Origin: Acidobacteriota bacterium
GTDB lineage: Bacteria > Acidobacteriota > UBA6911
Assembly: GCA_031271905.1 (NCBI GenBank)
Contig: JAISUT010000018.1
Location: 1-57,875 of the forward strand
Direction: 5' to 3'
DNA length: 57,875 bases
The position numbers and the translations under genes are program-made. Positions 35,264 to 42,897 of the stretch are shown here, piece after piece; positions within the stretch are counted from its first letter, which is position 1; each line of letters starts with the position of its first letter. A model generated the notes under the pieces. It was not told the origin of the DNA. It ran no database searches and saw nothing but the letters and a program-made list of their open reading frames with translations.

Positions 35264-35393
35264 GGGATGCCTCTAAAAAACCCGGATATTGCGTTGCGCC
35301 TTGGTCGAAAACGCCCATTCACCTCAGTAAACTCTAAACTCCGCTTTTGACCTGCGGCGACGCCCTGTCTGCGAGCTTTTTAGAGGGGCTCCC
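35264..35393 (+). mobile_element. MITE-like repeat family 1, long copy F with ATAA flanks
   Basis: A 130-bp long copy with ends GGGATGCCTCTAAAAAACCC and GCTTTTTAGAGGGGCTCCC and core GCGCCTTGGTCGAAAACGC. ATAA stands directly on both sides (35260-35263 and 35394-35397), the clearest target duplication of the family. An extra CTCTAAA is duplicated inside. It follows the LRR gene stop with no gap. Confidence 0.85.
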
Positions 35394-35447
35394 ATAAGCA
35401 GGTCGAGCAGGTGACGCCAGCCATTCGAATCCCCTCGCATCGAGGTC

Positions 35448-35515
35448 GCATGAGGTTCCCCTGAATGTCCCGTCCGCGCCGCGACGTGGACGAGACATCC
35501 ATGAGAACCTCATGC
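35448..35515. repeat. Nested inverted repeat downstream of selenoprotein gene
   Basis: GCATGAGGTTC (35448-35458) and GAACCTCATGC (35505-35515) are perfect inverted repeats, with an inner imperfect pair around TGTCCCGTCC / GGACGAGACA. It lies 48 bp beyond the minus-strand stop at 35563. CATGAGGTTCCC also occurs next to MITE copy B. There is no T tract; it may be a terminator or a repeat relic. Confidence 0.45.
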
Positions 35516-35562
35516 CGCAAAACCGGCGCATCGCCGGTCGGTGCGCCGGCGCACCCGACGCC

Positions 35563-37269
35563 CTACCGCCACTTGTCGATTTGGACGGACTGCGCGGGCA
35601 CCATGCCTCCCATGTTGAAATAGTTGTTGTTGGAGCCGCCGGTGACGATGACCGAGAACGTCCCGCCGGCCTTGCGCACGCCCATGTTGATGTCGGCCGG
35701 GCCGCCCGCCGGCGGCTTGGCGCCGGGCTTCAGGCCGGTCACCCATTCCGTGAACTTGTCCACGGTGTCGTATCCGGCGTCCCGGACGTAGTTGGCGATC
35801 GGCGGGCTCAGGATGGCGCAGGTCCCGAACAGATGCGCGTCCTGCGTGTTGTAGATCTCCTTGATGATCCCCGGATAATCCATGTTCGGCCCCCAGACGG
35901 TCGCCGCCCAGTTCTTGGCGGAAAGGACGCCCCAGCCCATGAACAGCGTGACGACGTTCTCCCCCGGCTTGAACCCGCGCCGGACGGCCAGCGGCTTGAA
36001 GGGCGACTTCTCCTCGTTCTCGGCGATGATGATGTTGATCAGATTCATGGGGTTGCCGATCGTGCCCATGTAGGTGGTCCCCACCTTGCCGCAGTTGCCG
36101 CCGTTGATCGACAGCAGGCTCCATGCCCGGCCGATAGCCGTGTTGGCGAGCGCATAGGGGCCGACGGCGCCTTCCTCGTAGTTCAGGCCGATCTCGTCGC
36201 GGATCCTGCCGTTGATCACGGCGCCCGCCATGAAGCCGTTGTCCGACACGTTGACGGACGTCATGCCGGTGGAGCCCAGGGCCAGGATCACCGGGAAATA
36301 CTCCGGTTCCGCGCCCGCCATCACAGCGTTGATGGCGGCGGTCTTCACCGTGTACGTCCAAGCCTCCCCGGCTTCCGATCCGGGGTTCATGCGCCCGAGG
36401 ACTTCGTCCGGGTCGTGGCTGGTCTGGGCGAGCATAGCCGCGACCTTTTCCTCGGTCGGCAGGATTATCGGCAGGAAATCCGTGTAGCGCTTGTCGCGGA
36501 ACAGCCGTTGGAGCTCGTCCGGCGTGCCGGTGTAGGTGGCCGGCCCCAAGTCCTGCTTCACCGCCCCGGTCTTCTGCTCGTCTGCGGTCAGGGGCTTGGT
36601 GAGGAGTTCCACCATCTCCTTCATCACCGGCTTGCCGTTGACCGGGTTGTTGCCTTCGACGATCTGCTTCCGGAGCTGCTCGTTCGTCTTGCCCCAGACC
36701 GGGCCGCGGAAATACTGGATGCGCAGGCCGGGCATGCCGAGGTTGAAGGAAACTTCTTTTTCTTGTTTTTCAAAGTCGTTGAGGATGATGGGGATGGCGG
36801 GTTTCTTCATTTTGGATTCGATTTCGACCGAGAGGCGGACCGCCCCTGGAGCGCAAAGGCTTCAATGGCCGAGGCCGACGATGGCGGCGTCCCCGTTCTG
36901 TTCGATTTCCTTCCACAGGGCTTCGCTCAGGGAATCCAGGCCGGCGCCGGCGGAGCCGTCCTTGTAGACGATTTTAGTCTGGGGGTAGTTGGCTTTGAAC
37001 CAGTCGGACATCTCCGCCATGAGTCGGTCGGTTCCGATAAAACCGGTGTTCAGGAAATAGATGGTTTTGCCGTCCAGCTTGTCCAGGCGCGGCGCCTGCG
37101 GCTTCAGGGTGATCGGCGGCGGCGTGCCCATCGGGTTGTAAACGGTGATGACGGGCATGGCGGGCTCGCCGGCCTTTTTGCCCTGTGCGTAGGACGCCTT
37201 GTCCGACGTCGTCAAGCCGACGCCGACGCCCAGGCACAACATTGCAATCACAGCGATTCGTAACTTCAT
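35563..37269 (-). CDS. Exported selenoprotein, UGSC-type family, with in-frame TGA (Sec136) and long C-terminal domain
   Basis: Read as one gene, 568 residues with selenocysteine at the TGA 36864-36862. A signal peptide (LRIAVIAMLCLGVGVGL) is followed by PITLKPQAPRLDKLDGKTI and a thioredoxin-like alternation, then IVGLGH-U136-SLC139, then APGAVRLSVEIESK and IPIILNDFEKQ...LGMPGLRIQY. I recognise this as the UGSC (seleno)protein family, whose usual motif is U-G-S-C or U-G-T-C. The downstream frame is exactly in phase through 17 open codons, and its first ATG (36810) has no ribosome-binding site, whereas ATG 37269 has AAGGAGGG. Residues 190-568 (PATYTGTPDELQRLF to the end) form a second, uncharacterised domain family that I recall next to UGSC genes, with many conserved Asn-Gly blocks. 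Alternative: two genes or a nonsense mutation. Confidence 0.75.
36831..36864 (-). promoter_or_regulatory. Candidate bacterial SECIS hairpin after TGA
   Basis: After TGA (36864-36862) the minus strand reads 14 nt and then AGGGGCG-GTC-CGCCTCT (36847-36831). This is a 7-bp stem with one G-U pair and a loop starting G-U, the first loop base 22 nt downstream of the TGA. Bacterial SECIS elements are within the coding region, with a small apical loop containing G and U about 16-37 nt after the UGA. Confidence 0.55.
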
Positions 37270-37604
37270 AAACGCTCCCTCCTTCGGGGGGGTGATGGGA
37301 ACCTGATGCCTCTGTCGGGTTTTCCCGCCGCAGGAAGTTCCCTGCACCAGCGGGAAACGTTTGATTCTATTCCAAGGACTCCGGGGCGTGGAAGCGTTTT
37401 TTGCAGGCCTGAGCTTCGACCTGAGCTTCGGGAGGCCTGCCCGAGACCTGCCTGTTGAGACTTGCCTGCCAGCAGGCCCCTCGGCGCGGGTTCGGTCCGC
37501 TTGCCGGAAACGTCGGGGGGGGGCGGGCGCGCCCCCCTCTCTCACGAAAGCCCGCCGTTTCCCGGACGGTTCCCCAAAGCCTGCCGTTCGTTCGCGCCCC
37601 GCGT
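37270..37604. other. Intergenic region between the LDI-like and selenoprotein genes
   Basis: 335 bp on the same-strand pair. It holds the selenoprotein ribosome-binding site (minus AAGGAGGG near 37280), a direct repeat of CTGAGCTTCG within CAGGCCTGAGCTTCGACCTG and its inverted GGCCTG partner at 37405-37442 (possible terminator), and a poor -10-like TAGAAT on the minus strand near 37370. No ORF or repeat-family member is present. Confidence 0.4.
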
Positions 37605-39212
37605 TCATTCGCCCCGGATGAGGAAGGACTGGGGGCGGTCGAGTTCCGTCGCGACGGTGAGGACGCCGTCTTTGAAGGCGAGCGCCCCGGCTTGGGTCGA
37701 GGTGACGACGCCCTTGTCGAGACGCCCCACGGCTTTGCCGTTTCTGGTGACGGACCAGTTCTTCGACGGGTCGAGCTGGTTGACCGCAAAGGCCGTCTTG
37801 CCCGCGCCCTGGCCGCCGGACCGGTCGCCGGGCTCCAAGGTGACGGCGAGGACGGCTTTCTCCCGGTCGTAGAACGCCTGCCTGACGACCACTTGGGGAT
37901 GCGCGACGCCCGATATGAAGGGCTGGGCGAAGTAGTCGTCCCGCCACGGGCGGTTGTACAGCGCCCAGACCCCGTCCTTGACGTTGATCTCCGCCAGCGC
38001 CGCCGCGACGGTGAACAGCGGCGTTATCTTCAACTCGTCGTCGCGCGGGTAGTAGTAATACTTGCCGTCCACCCAACGGGGCGCGCAATGCGCCTCCATC
38101 CACGCGGCGAGCCCCGCCGCCGTCTCCCCGTCGCCCATCTCTTTGGCGTAGGCGGCGAAAATGGGCGCAGAGGACAGCCCCACGTTGTCGTCCGACAAAC
38201 CCGACCTGAAGGCGTCCGCCTCCCGAACCCTCCGGGCGTGGAGCGGGTAGATCTCTTCGACCAGCTCCGGGTTCCAGGCGTGCATCGAAATCGCGACGAA
38301 CGCGTTGTTGCCGGGCGAGGCGGGGCCGACGGGCATCTTCTGCTCGACCATGTAGAATTGCAGGAAGTCCCGCGTCTGCGGGTCGAGCAGTCCGTCGTCC
38401 TCGAACGCCTGCGCCACGAGGCCTTTGACCGACGGTGCCAAGCCGGTCCCGTGGTTGTGGTCGTAAAGCATCAAGCCGAGGAGCGGGGGCTGGTTGCAGA
38501 CGGGGAAGATCATGTTCAGCTCGCATTCGATCATGTGGTGGGGGTTGTCCGCGAACTGCCTGTGGATCACGGCGGCGAGCTTGCCGCCGTCGTATTTGAA
38601 CTCGTCCAGCAGCTCGCCCATCCACTCCCAGCGGAACGTGATCGCCCCCGGCTGGTCGTACTTGTCGTCGCGGTAGAGCATCTGGTACAGCTCGACCATG
38701 TTGACCAGGTGGCCGCTGTACATGATGTTCTTGTCGACCACGGGGTCGAGCCAGCCCGCCCCCTTGCGCTTCATCGCGGGGTTCATCGTCTTCGAGCCCT
38801 TGCTGACATGCTCCCAGTACGACCAGACGTCGCGGCGGACCATCTTCTGGATCATCCTGTCCATCGCCCGCTGGTACAGCTCCCGGTAGGCGGGCGTCTT
38901 GTGGTACTGCGCCAGCGCCAGCGCGTACGCCATGTAGCCGAGCTGGTAGCGGTACGCCTCCAGCCCCTCTTGGCCGGCCTCCTTCCCGCCCATGTGCGAC
39001 CAGTCCCCGAACGGCTGCTCGGCGAGCTTGACCAGCCACCGGACGTGCCCCAGCTCCTTGTCGGTCAGGGAGGGGTAGTCGTTGGCGACGGCGACGGCGT
39101 TGGCGGCGGTGTCGGTTTTCACGGGCGCTTGCGAGCCGCACCCTTGGTTGGTCGCTGCGGCGAGCAGCAACAGTGTGATCGCCGTCCATGCGGCGTTGGT
39201 GGATTTTGGCAT
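37605..39212 (-). CDS. Linalool dehydratase/isomerase-like exported protein
   Basis: A 535-residue exported protein resembling linalool dehydratase/isomerase (Ldi), a periplasmic enzyme with an alpha/alpha barrel that dehydrates or isomerises a tertiary alcohol. The matches I can see: DKNIMYSGHLVNMVELYQML (Ldi: ENIMYKGHLN) with His168, and MIECELNMIFPVCNQ with Cys230 and Cys239, spaced 9 like Ldi C171 and C180; plus LYDHNHGTGLA. These Cys and His are active-site residues in Ldi. About 20 residues are inserted between the His and Cys motifs, and a 150-residue beta-type C-terminus is additional. The N-terminus has a signal (AITLLLLAAATNQGC), perhaps a lipoprotein. ATG 39212 has AAGGAGG 7 nt upstream. 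The substrate is unknown. It is followed by the selenoprotein gene. Confidence 0.72.
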   Translation of the reverse strand: MPKSTNAAWTAITLLLLAAATNQGCGSQAPVKTDTAANAVAVANDYPSLTDKELGHVRWLVKLAEQPFGDWSHMGGKEAGQEGLEAYRYQLGYMAYALALAQYHKTPAYRELYQRAMDRMIQKMVRRDVWSYWEHVSKGSKTMNPAMKRKGAGWLDPVVDKNIMYSGHLVNMVELYQMLYRDDKYDQPGAITFRWEWMGELLDEFKYDGGKLAAVIHRQFADNPHHMIECELNMIFPVCNQPPLLGLMLYDHNHGTGLAPSVKGLVAQAFEDDGLLDPQTRDFLQFYMVEQKMPVGPASPGNNAFVAISMHAWNPELVEEIYPLHARRVREADAFRSGLSDDNVGLSSAPIFAAYAKEMGDGETAAGLAAWMEAHCAPRWVDGKYYYYPRDDELKITPLFTVAAALAEINVKDGVWALYNRPWRDDYFAQPFISGVAHPQVVVRQAFYDREKAVLAVTLEPGDRSGGQGAGKTAFAVNQLDPSKNWSVTRNGKAVGRLDKGVVTSTQAGALAFKDGVLTVATELDRPQSFLIRGE

Positions 39213-39250
39213 GGTGCCCCTCCTTCGGATGGAATTGGATGGATAAAGTT

Positions 39251-39406
39251 TCAATGGAGCGAACGCAGCATGGCCTCCCGCAGAATCGCGTTGGCGCGTC
39301 CGGTCAGGTTGGAATCGGACAAGGCTTTGGACCCGCGTGGAATCCGCAGGGGGGTGCGCACTGTCGTGTCGCCGAGTCGCCAAGGGCGTTTTTTCGAGAC
39401 ATCCAT
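39251..39406 (-). pseudogene. Truncated type II restriction endonuclease-like stub
   Basis: A 51-residue ORF starting 13 bp after the methyltransferase stop, with GAGGTG overlapping that stop as ribosome-binding site. Its sequence KKRPWRLGDTTVRTPLRIPR recalls the N-terminus of AlwI/BspD6I-type restriction endonucleases (W-x-G-x-T-T-x-R-x-P-x-R). It then ends abruptly at TGA, whereas such enzymes have hundreds of residues. The position after a double DNA-adenine methyltransferase is where the nuclease of a type IIS system would be. I read it as a nuclease deleted down to its N-terminus; family identity is from motif memory only. Confidence 0.5.
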
Positions 39407-39418
39407 GTCCAGGTCACC

Positions 39419-41338
39419 TCAATATCCGATGAACAGATATTCTTGGACGCTGTTGTTTTTGTTGCCGATTTTGTGGTTCTGCGTGCCGAAAGAATATTTG
39501 TAATCAATCGGCACAACTTCGACGTGCGCCTTGTATTTCGCCAACAGATTGACCATCTCGTCCAAAGTCGGTTGGCTGTTGGATGAATAGGACACCAGCA
39601 GGTAGTTGTTCTTATGTTTGCGAAACAGCGCATCGAACGCTTCATGGGCGCCTTTGCGAGACGAGAAAGGCGTCGGATACGATTTGAATTTCTTCGTCAA
39701 GGTGTGTTCCTGGATTTCCACCCCTTTCCAGTCCCGCGCCAACCCCTCGACAAAATGATAACGCCGGACATATTCGTTGTCCGACAGGGGGGAGTAGTAG
39801 GGCGGATCGATATAAACCATGCCGCCTTCAACAGCCTTCACCTCAAGCGCATCCAGGTTCTGGGACTTGTTCTTGCGACCGTTGTCGAAGACGGCGGCGT
39901 TGACAGTCGCAACGGCAGACAGGAATTGTTCCTGAATGCTGGCGGCCAGATCCCGCCTGCCGTCGTCGTAACGATGCCCGACGTAGGTGAATATCCCGCG
40001 CGGCCGCTTCTTCAAGCAAGCGCGGATCAACGCCGCCATCGCCAACGCACGCTTGGAGGGAGGGTGCAACTGCTTGAGATTGTGTCGGATCTGGTCGATG
40101 AAAAGGTTGTCTTCGTCTGGGTAGTACAGACCTTTGAATCGCGTTTGGACGAAAGTGTCCATGCCGTCTGCGGATACGAGCAGTCGTTGGACATCTTTCT
40201 CGTTGAGCCGCATCGAACTGTTTTCAATGAGGGCTTTCGAGTAGATCGCCCCCATCGCCATGTAGTCGTTGCTGATGACCTGTTTCCCTTGAGCCTTGAA
40301 CATATAGCCGACGATGCCCGAACCGGAGAACAGATCCAGCACCGTCTCAAATTGGAACTGGCTCGCAACCATCCAGATTTCCGCCAGCAACTTGTGCTTG
40401 GATCCCATGTATCTTGTCGAAGGGTACAGGCTCACCTGTGTGGGCAACGGTTTCGGGACGAGTTTGAAATCCGGGCGTTTCACCGGCTTGATACTGACTA
40501 TGACATCCTCCCCCCTCCTCGAACCGCCACGGCAATTTATGTATCGCTTCGTCTGAACTACATCCAGCGTGTTTCCGGCATATAACTCATGCACGAGGGG
40601 ATGGTTTGAATTGGTAAGGACGATGTGGCACCCCAGGTGTTTCAGTCTTTGCACTTCGGCGGCCAGCTCGACATGGTCTTCTTCGTAGAATTGCTCTTTC
40701 GTATAGCGTTTGAAATCCGAATGCTCGGAGGTCGGCAGATATGGCGGATCGAGGAAGATCAAATCTCCTTCCCGGGCTTCGTTCGCCAGGAGGGTTTTGT
40801 AGTCCAGGCATTCTATCTTCGCCTTCTTCAGCAGTTCGGAGGCCGCCCGGAGATTGGCGGCGTCGAGGAAGTTGGGGTTGGCATGCCGACCGAAAGGAAC
40901 ATTGAACTGCCCTCTGCGGTTGACGCGGAACAATCCATTGAAACAGGTTTTGTTGAGATAGATCGTTCTGGCGGCGGCCCGCGCGGGTTCAAGCTGTGTG
41001 AAATCAAGGCTCCGGATGTGATAGAAAAAATCTTCGGTGTTGTCGAACGAACGCAGTATCGCAACAACCGCTTCGACATCGCTCGCGACACAGCGGTAGA
41101 GGTTGATCAATTCGGGATTGCTGTCGCCGATGACGGCATCCTGCGGCGCCAGCGCAAAAAACACTGCGCCGCCGCCGACGAACGGTTCGATGAATTTTCC
41201 ATATCGGGATGGGAATTTGGGCAAGATCGCATCCAGCAGTTGTGTTTTCCCGCCCGCCCATTTCAGGAGCGGTTTGGGGGGCTGGGCAATGGCTTTATCT
41301 TGCGCCTGAACCCCTTGCATTATCGCCATCTTGCTCAT
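39419..41338 (-). CDS. Fused double DNA adenine methyltransferase (D12/Dam-type, type IIS-like)
   Basis: A 639-residue protein made of two Dam-class N6-adenine methyltransferase domains. The first (about 20-290) has LLKWAGGKTQLLD (SAM motif), FIEPFVGGGAVFF and FLDPPYLPTSE. The second (about 310-639) has RYMGSKHKLLAEI, VLDLFSGSGIVGY and YIDPPYYSPLSD. Two fused domains are known from FokI and AlwI-like systems where each strand of an asymmetric site is methylated separately. The following gene is a nuclease-like stub, so the enzyme may now act as a solitary methylase. The ATG at 41338 fits. Its codon use is less GC-rich than its neighbours, suggesting transfer. Confidence 0.9.
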   Translation of the reverse strand: MSKMAIMQGVQAQDKAIAQPPKPLLKWAGGKTQLLDAILPKFPSRYGKFIEPFVGGGAVFFALAPQDAVIGDSNPELINLYRCVASDVEAVVAILRSFDNTEDFFYHIRSLDFTQLEPARAAARTIYLNKTCFNGLFRVNRRGQFNVPFGRHANPNFLDAANLRAASELLKKAKIECLDYKTLLANEAREGDLIFLDPPYLPTSEHSDFKRYTKEQFYEEDHVELAAEVQRLKHLGCHIVLTNSNHPLVHELYAGNTLDVVQTKRYINCRGGSRRGEDVIVSIKPVKRPDFKLVPKPLPTQVSLYPSTRYMGSKHKLLAEIWMVASQFQFETVLDLFSGSGIVGYMFKAQGKQVISNDYMAMGAIYSKALIENSSMRLNEKDVQRLLVSADGMDTFVQTRFKGLYYPDEDNLFIDQIRHNLKQLHPPSKRALAMAALIRACLKKRPRGIFTYVGHRYDDGRRDLAASIQEQFLSAVATVNAAVFDNGRKNKSQNLDALEVKAVEGGMVYIDPPYYSPLSDNEYVRRYHFVEGLARDWKGVEIQEHTLTKKFKSYPTPFSSRKGAHEAFDALFRKHKNNYLLVSYSSNSQPTLDEMVNLLAKYKAHVEVVPIDYKYSFGTQNHKIGNKNNSVQEYLFIGY

Positions 41339-41578
41339 AAGACATCACCGACAATCGTGCGGTTCAGGTATTTGCCCCTCGAAACGATATCCCGAACGCT
41401 GATTTTACTGCGGAATCCAGTCTGATGGCACCGTTTTTTGCGTTGTCGAGAACAGGTTGCCGAAAACAGGGGCTGAGCGGTCGAGGTGGCGCGAGATGGC
41501 ACAAAACAGGCACAAAACAGGCACAAACGGATGTCGGTTGTTGGCAATGGCGGGCGCAAGTGCAATAATATCGGGGTT

Positions 41579-41655
<77 letters not shown>

Positions 41656-41798
41656 CGACCCAGTCCGACGACATCCCGCAAAGTCCAAAACATCCAGTAA
41701 ATATGCGGTCATGCCGCGTTTCATCGTCCGATGGCGCCCTCCGCGTCCACATCCTTCCCGCCTCCGGCGCTGGCGCCAAGGTCGCGTCTTGGGGGGCT

Positions 41799-42701
41799 TC
41801 AGTGCAACTGGAATTCCACCGGGATGTTCACCCAGCAGATGACGGCCGTCTTGCCTTTGCGGGCGGGTTTGAATCGCCAATGCTTGACCGCCCGCAGCGC
41901 CGCCTCGTCCAATATCCCGTAGCCGGAGGATGCCGCCAGCCCCAGCTCGCCCACGCGGCCGTTTTCCAGCACCTGCACCCTCAGGAGCACCTTGCCCGCC
42001 TCGCCCCGCCTGCGGGACGCCTCGGGATAGGTCGGCTGCGGCGTCCTGTCGTATTCGGGCGGGACGACTCCCGGCCTCCCCGCGAAGTAGCCGATGCCGC
42101 CGTCGCCGTCCGCGCCTGCGCGCCCACGGTCGTTTCCCGATCCGGAACCGGTGCCGCCGCCCGTCCCCCCGCCGCTTCCAAGGGTGCCGCCGTCCGCGCC
42201 CCGCCCGTCGCCGGGGATTTCGACGCCCCGTCCGCGATCCGTTCCCGCCGCTGGCGGAGTGCCGCCGTCGCCGGGGTTGGCATCCGCGCCGGAGCCGATG
42301 CCGCCGTCCGGCATGGTGATCGGCTCCGGCGCGGGCGGCGCGGGGGTTCTGAAGATGTCTGCGGCGGCGATTTTTCCTTCCAGCCGTTTCGCCGTTTCCA
42401 GCGGCACCGGCGCGACGGCCTCCGTCAGGTCGAGTGCCGGCGGCTTTTCCGGATCTTTGCGGTCTGCCGCCGGAGCGGGCGCAGGCATGGGTGCGGATGG
42501 CGGTGCGGGTTCTTCCATCGGCGCCCGCTCCATTTCGAGCGGCGCCGGGCGCACCCAGGCACGGGCGGTTTCCTTGCCGCCCGCAGGACTCGGCAGCAGC
42601 AGGCATGCCGCGAGGATGGCGTGTGACAGCGCCGAGACGCCTGCCGCGAACAGGAGGCGGTGCTTCGCATCGCCGGGTTGCAACGTCTTGTCTCCTAACA
42701 T
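41799..42701 (-). CDS. tonB: TonB energy transducer
   Basis: About 300 residues. A membrane segment (LLFAAGVSALSHAILAACLLL) near the N-terminus is followed by a long periplasmic linker rich in Pro-Ala and then Gly (GGGTGGGTGSGSGNDRG, unusual as TonB linkers are mostly Pro/Lys). The C-terminal TonB domain is typical: QPTYPEASRRRGEAGKVLLR, GYGILDEAALRAVKHWRFKPA and KTAVICWVNIPVEFQL. It transmits proton-motive energy to the outer-membrane receptor encoded just upstream. No exbB/exbD is in the window. ATG 42701 has only a modest ribosome-binding site; ATG 42752 is an alternative. Confidence 0.85.
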   Translation of the reverse strand: MLGDKTLQPGDAKHRLLFAAGVSALSHAILAACLLLPSPAGGKETARAWVRPAPLEMERAPMEEPAPPSAPMPAPAPAADRKDPEKPPALDLTEAVAPVPLETAKRLEGKIAAADIFRTPAPPAPEPITMPDGGIGSGADANPGDGGTPPAAGTDRGRGVEIPGDGRGADGGTLGSGGGTGGGTGSGSGNDRGRAGADGDGGIGYFAGRPGVVPPEYDRTPQPTYPEASRRRGEAGKVLLRVQVLENGRVGELGLAASSGYGILDEAALRAVKHWRFKPARKGKTAVICWVNIPVEFQLH

Positions 42702-42897
42702 GCGCGTCTTTACCCCGATGGATGCACGACGACGAGCGGCGCTTGATTCCATGCGGAGCCGTTGCGAGGCTTGCCGCCGCACTTCAAAGCGCGGACGCGG
42801 GTTGCGACGGTCCAGGTTGCCGCCGCCGTGCGCGTCCGCGCTCGCGGCAAAGGCGCGGGGAGACGCCTTCGCCGAAACTGAAAGGAGGCGCGAGCTG

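Noticed and set aside
37605-37607. A second selenocysteine TGA at the end of the Ldi-like gene
   Set aside because: The sequence after this TGA has no continuing homology and quickly meets other stops; the protein ends naturally with LIRGE.
36810-39189. Treating 36810-35563 as an independent gene, or the long minus frame from 39189 as one protein with the Ldi-like gene
   Set aside because: ATG 36810 has no ribosome-binding site and lacks the front half of its family. The 39189 frame upstream of 37269 is out of frame with the Ldi-like protein and has no coding character.
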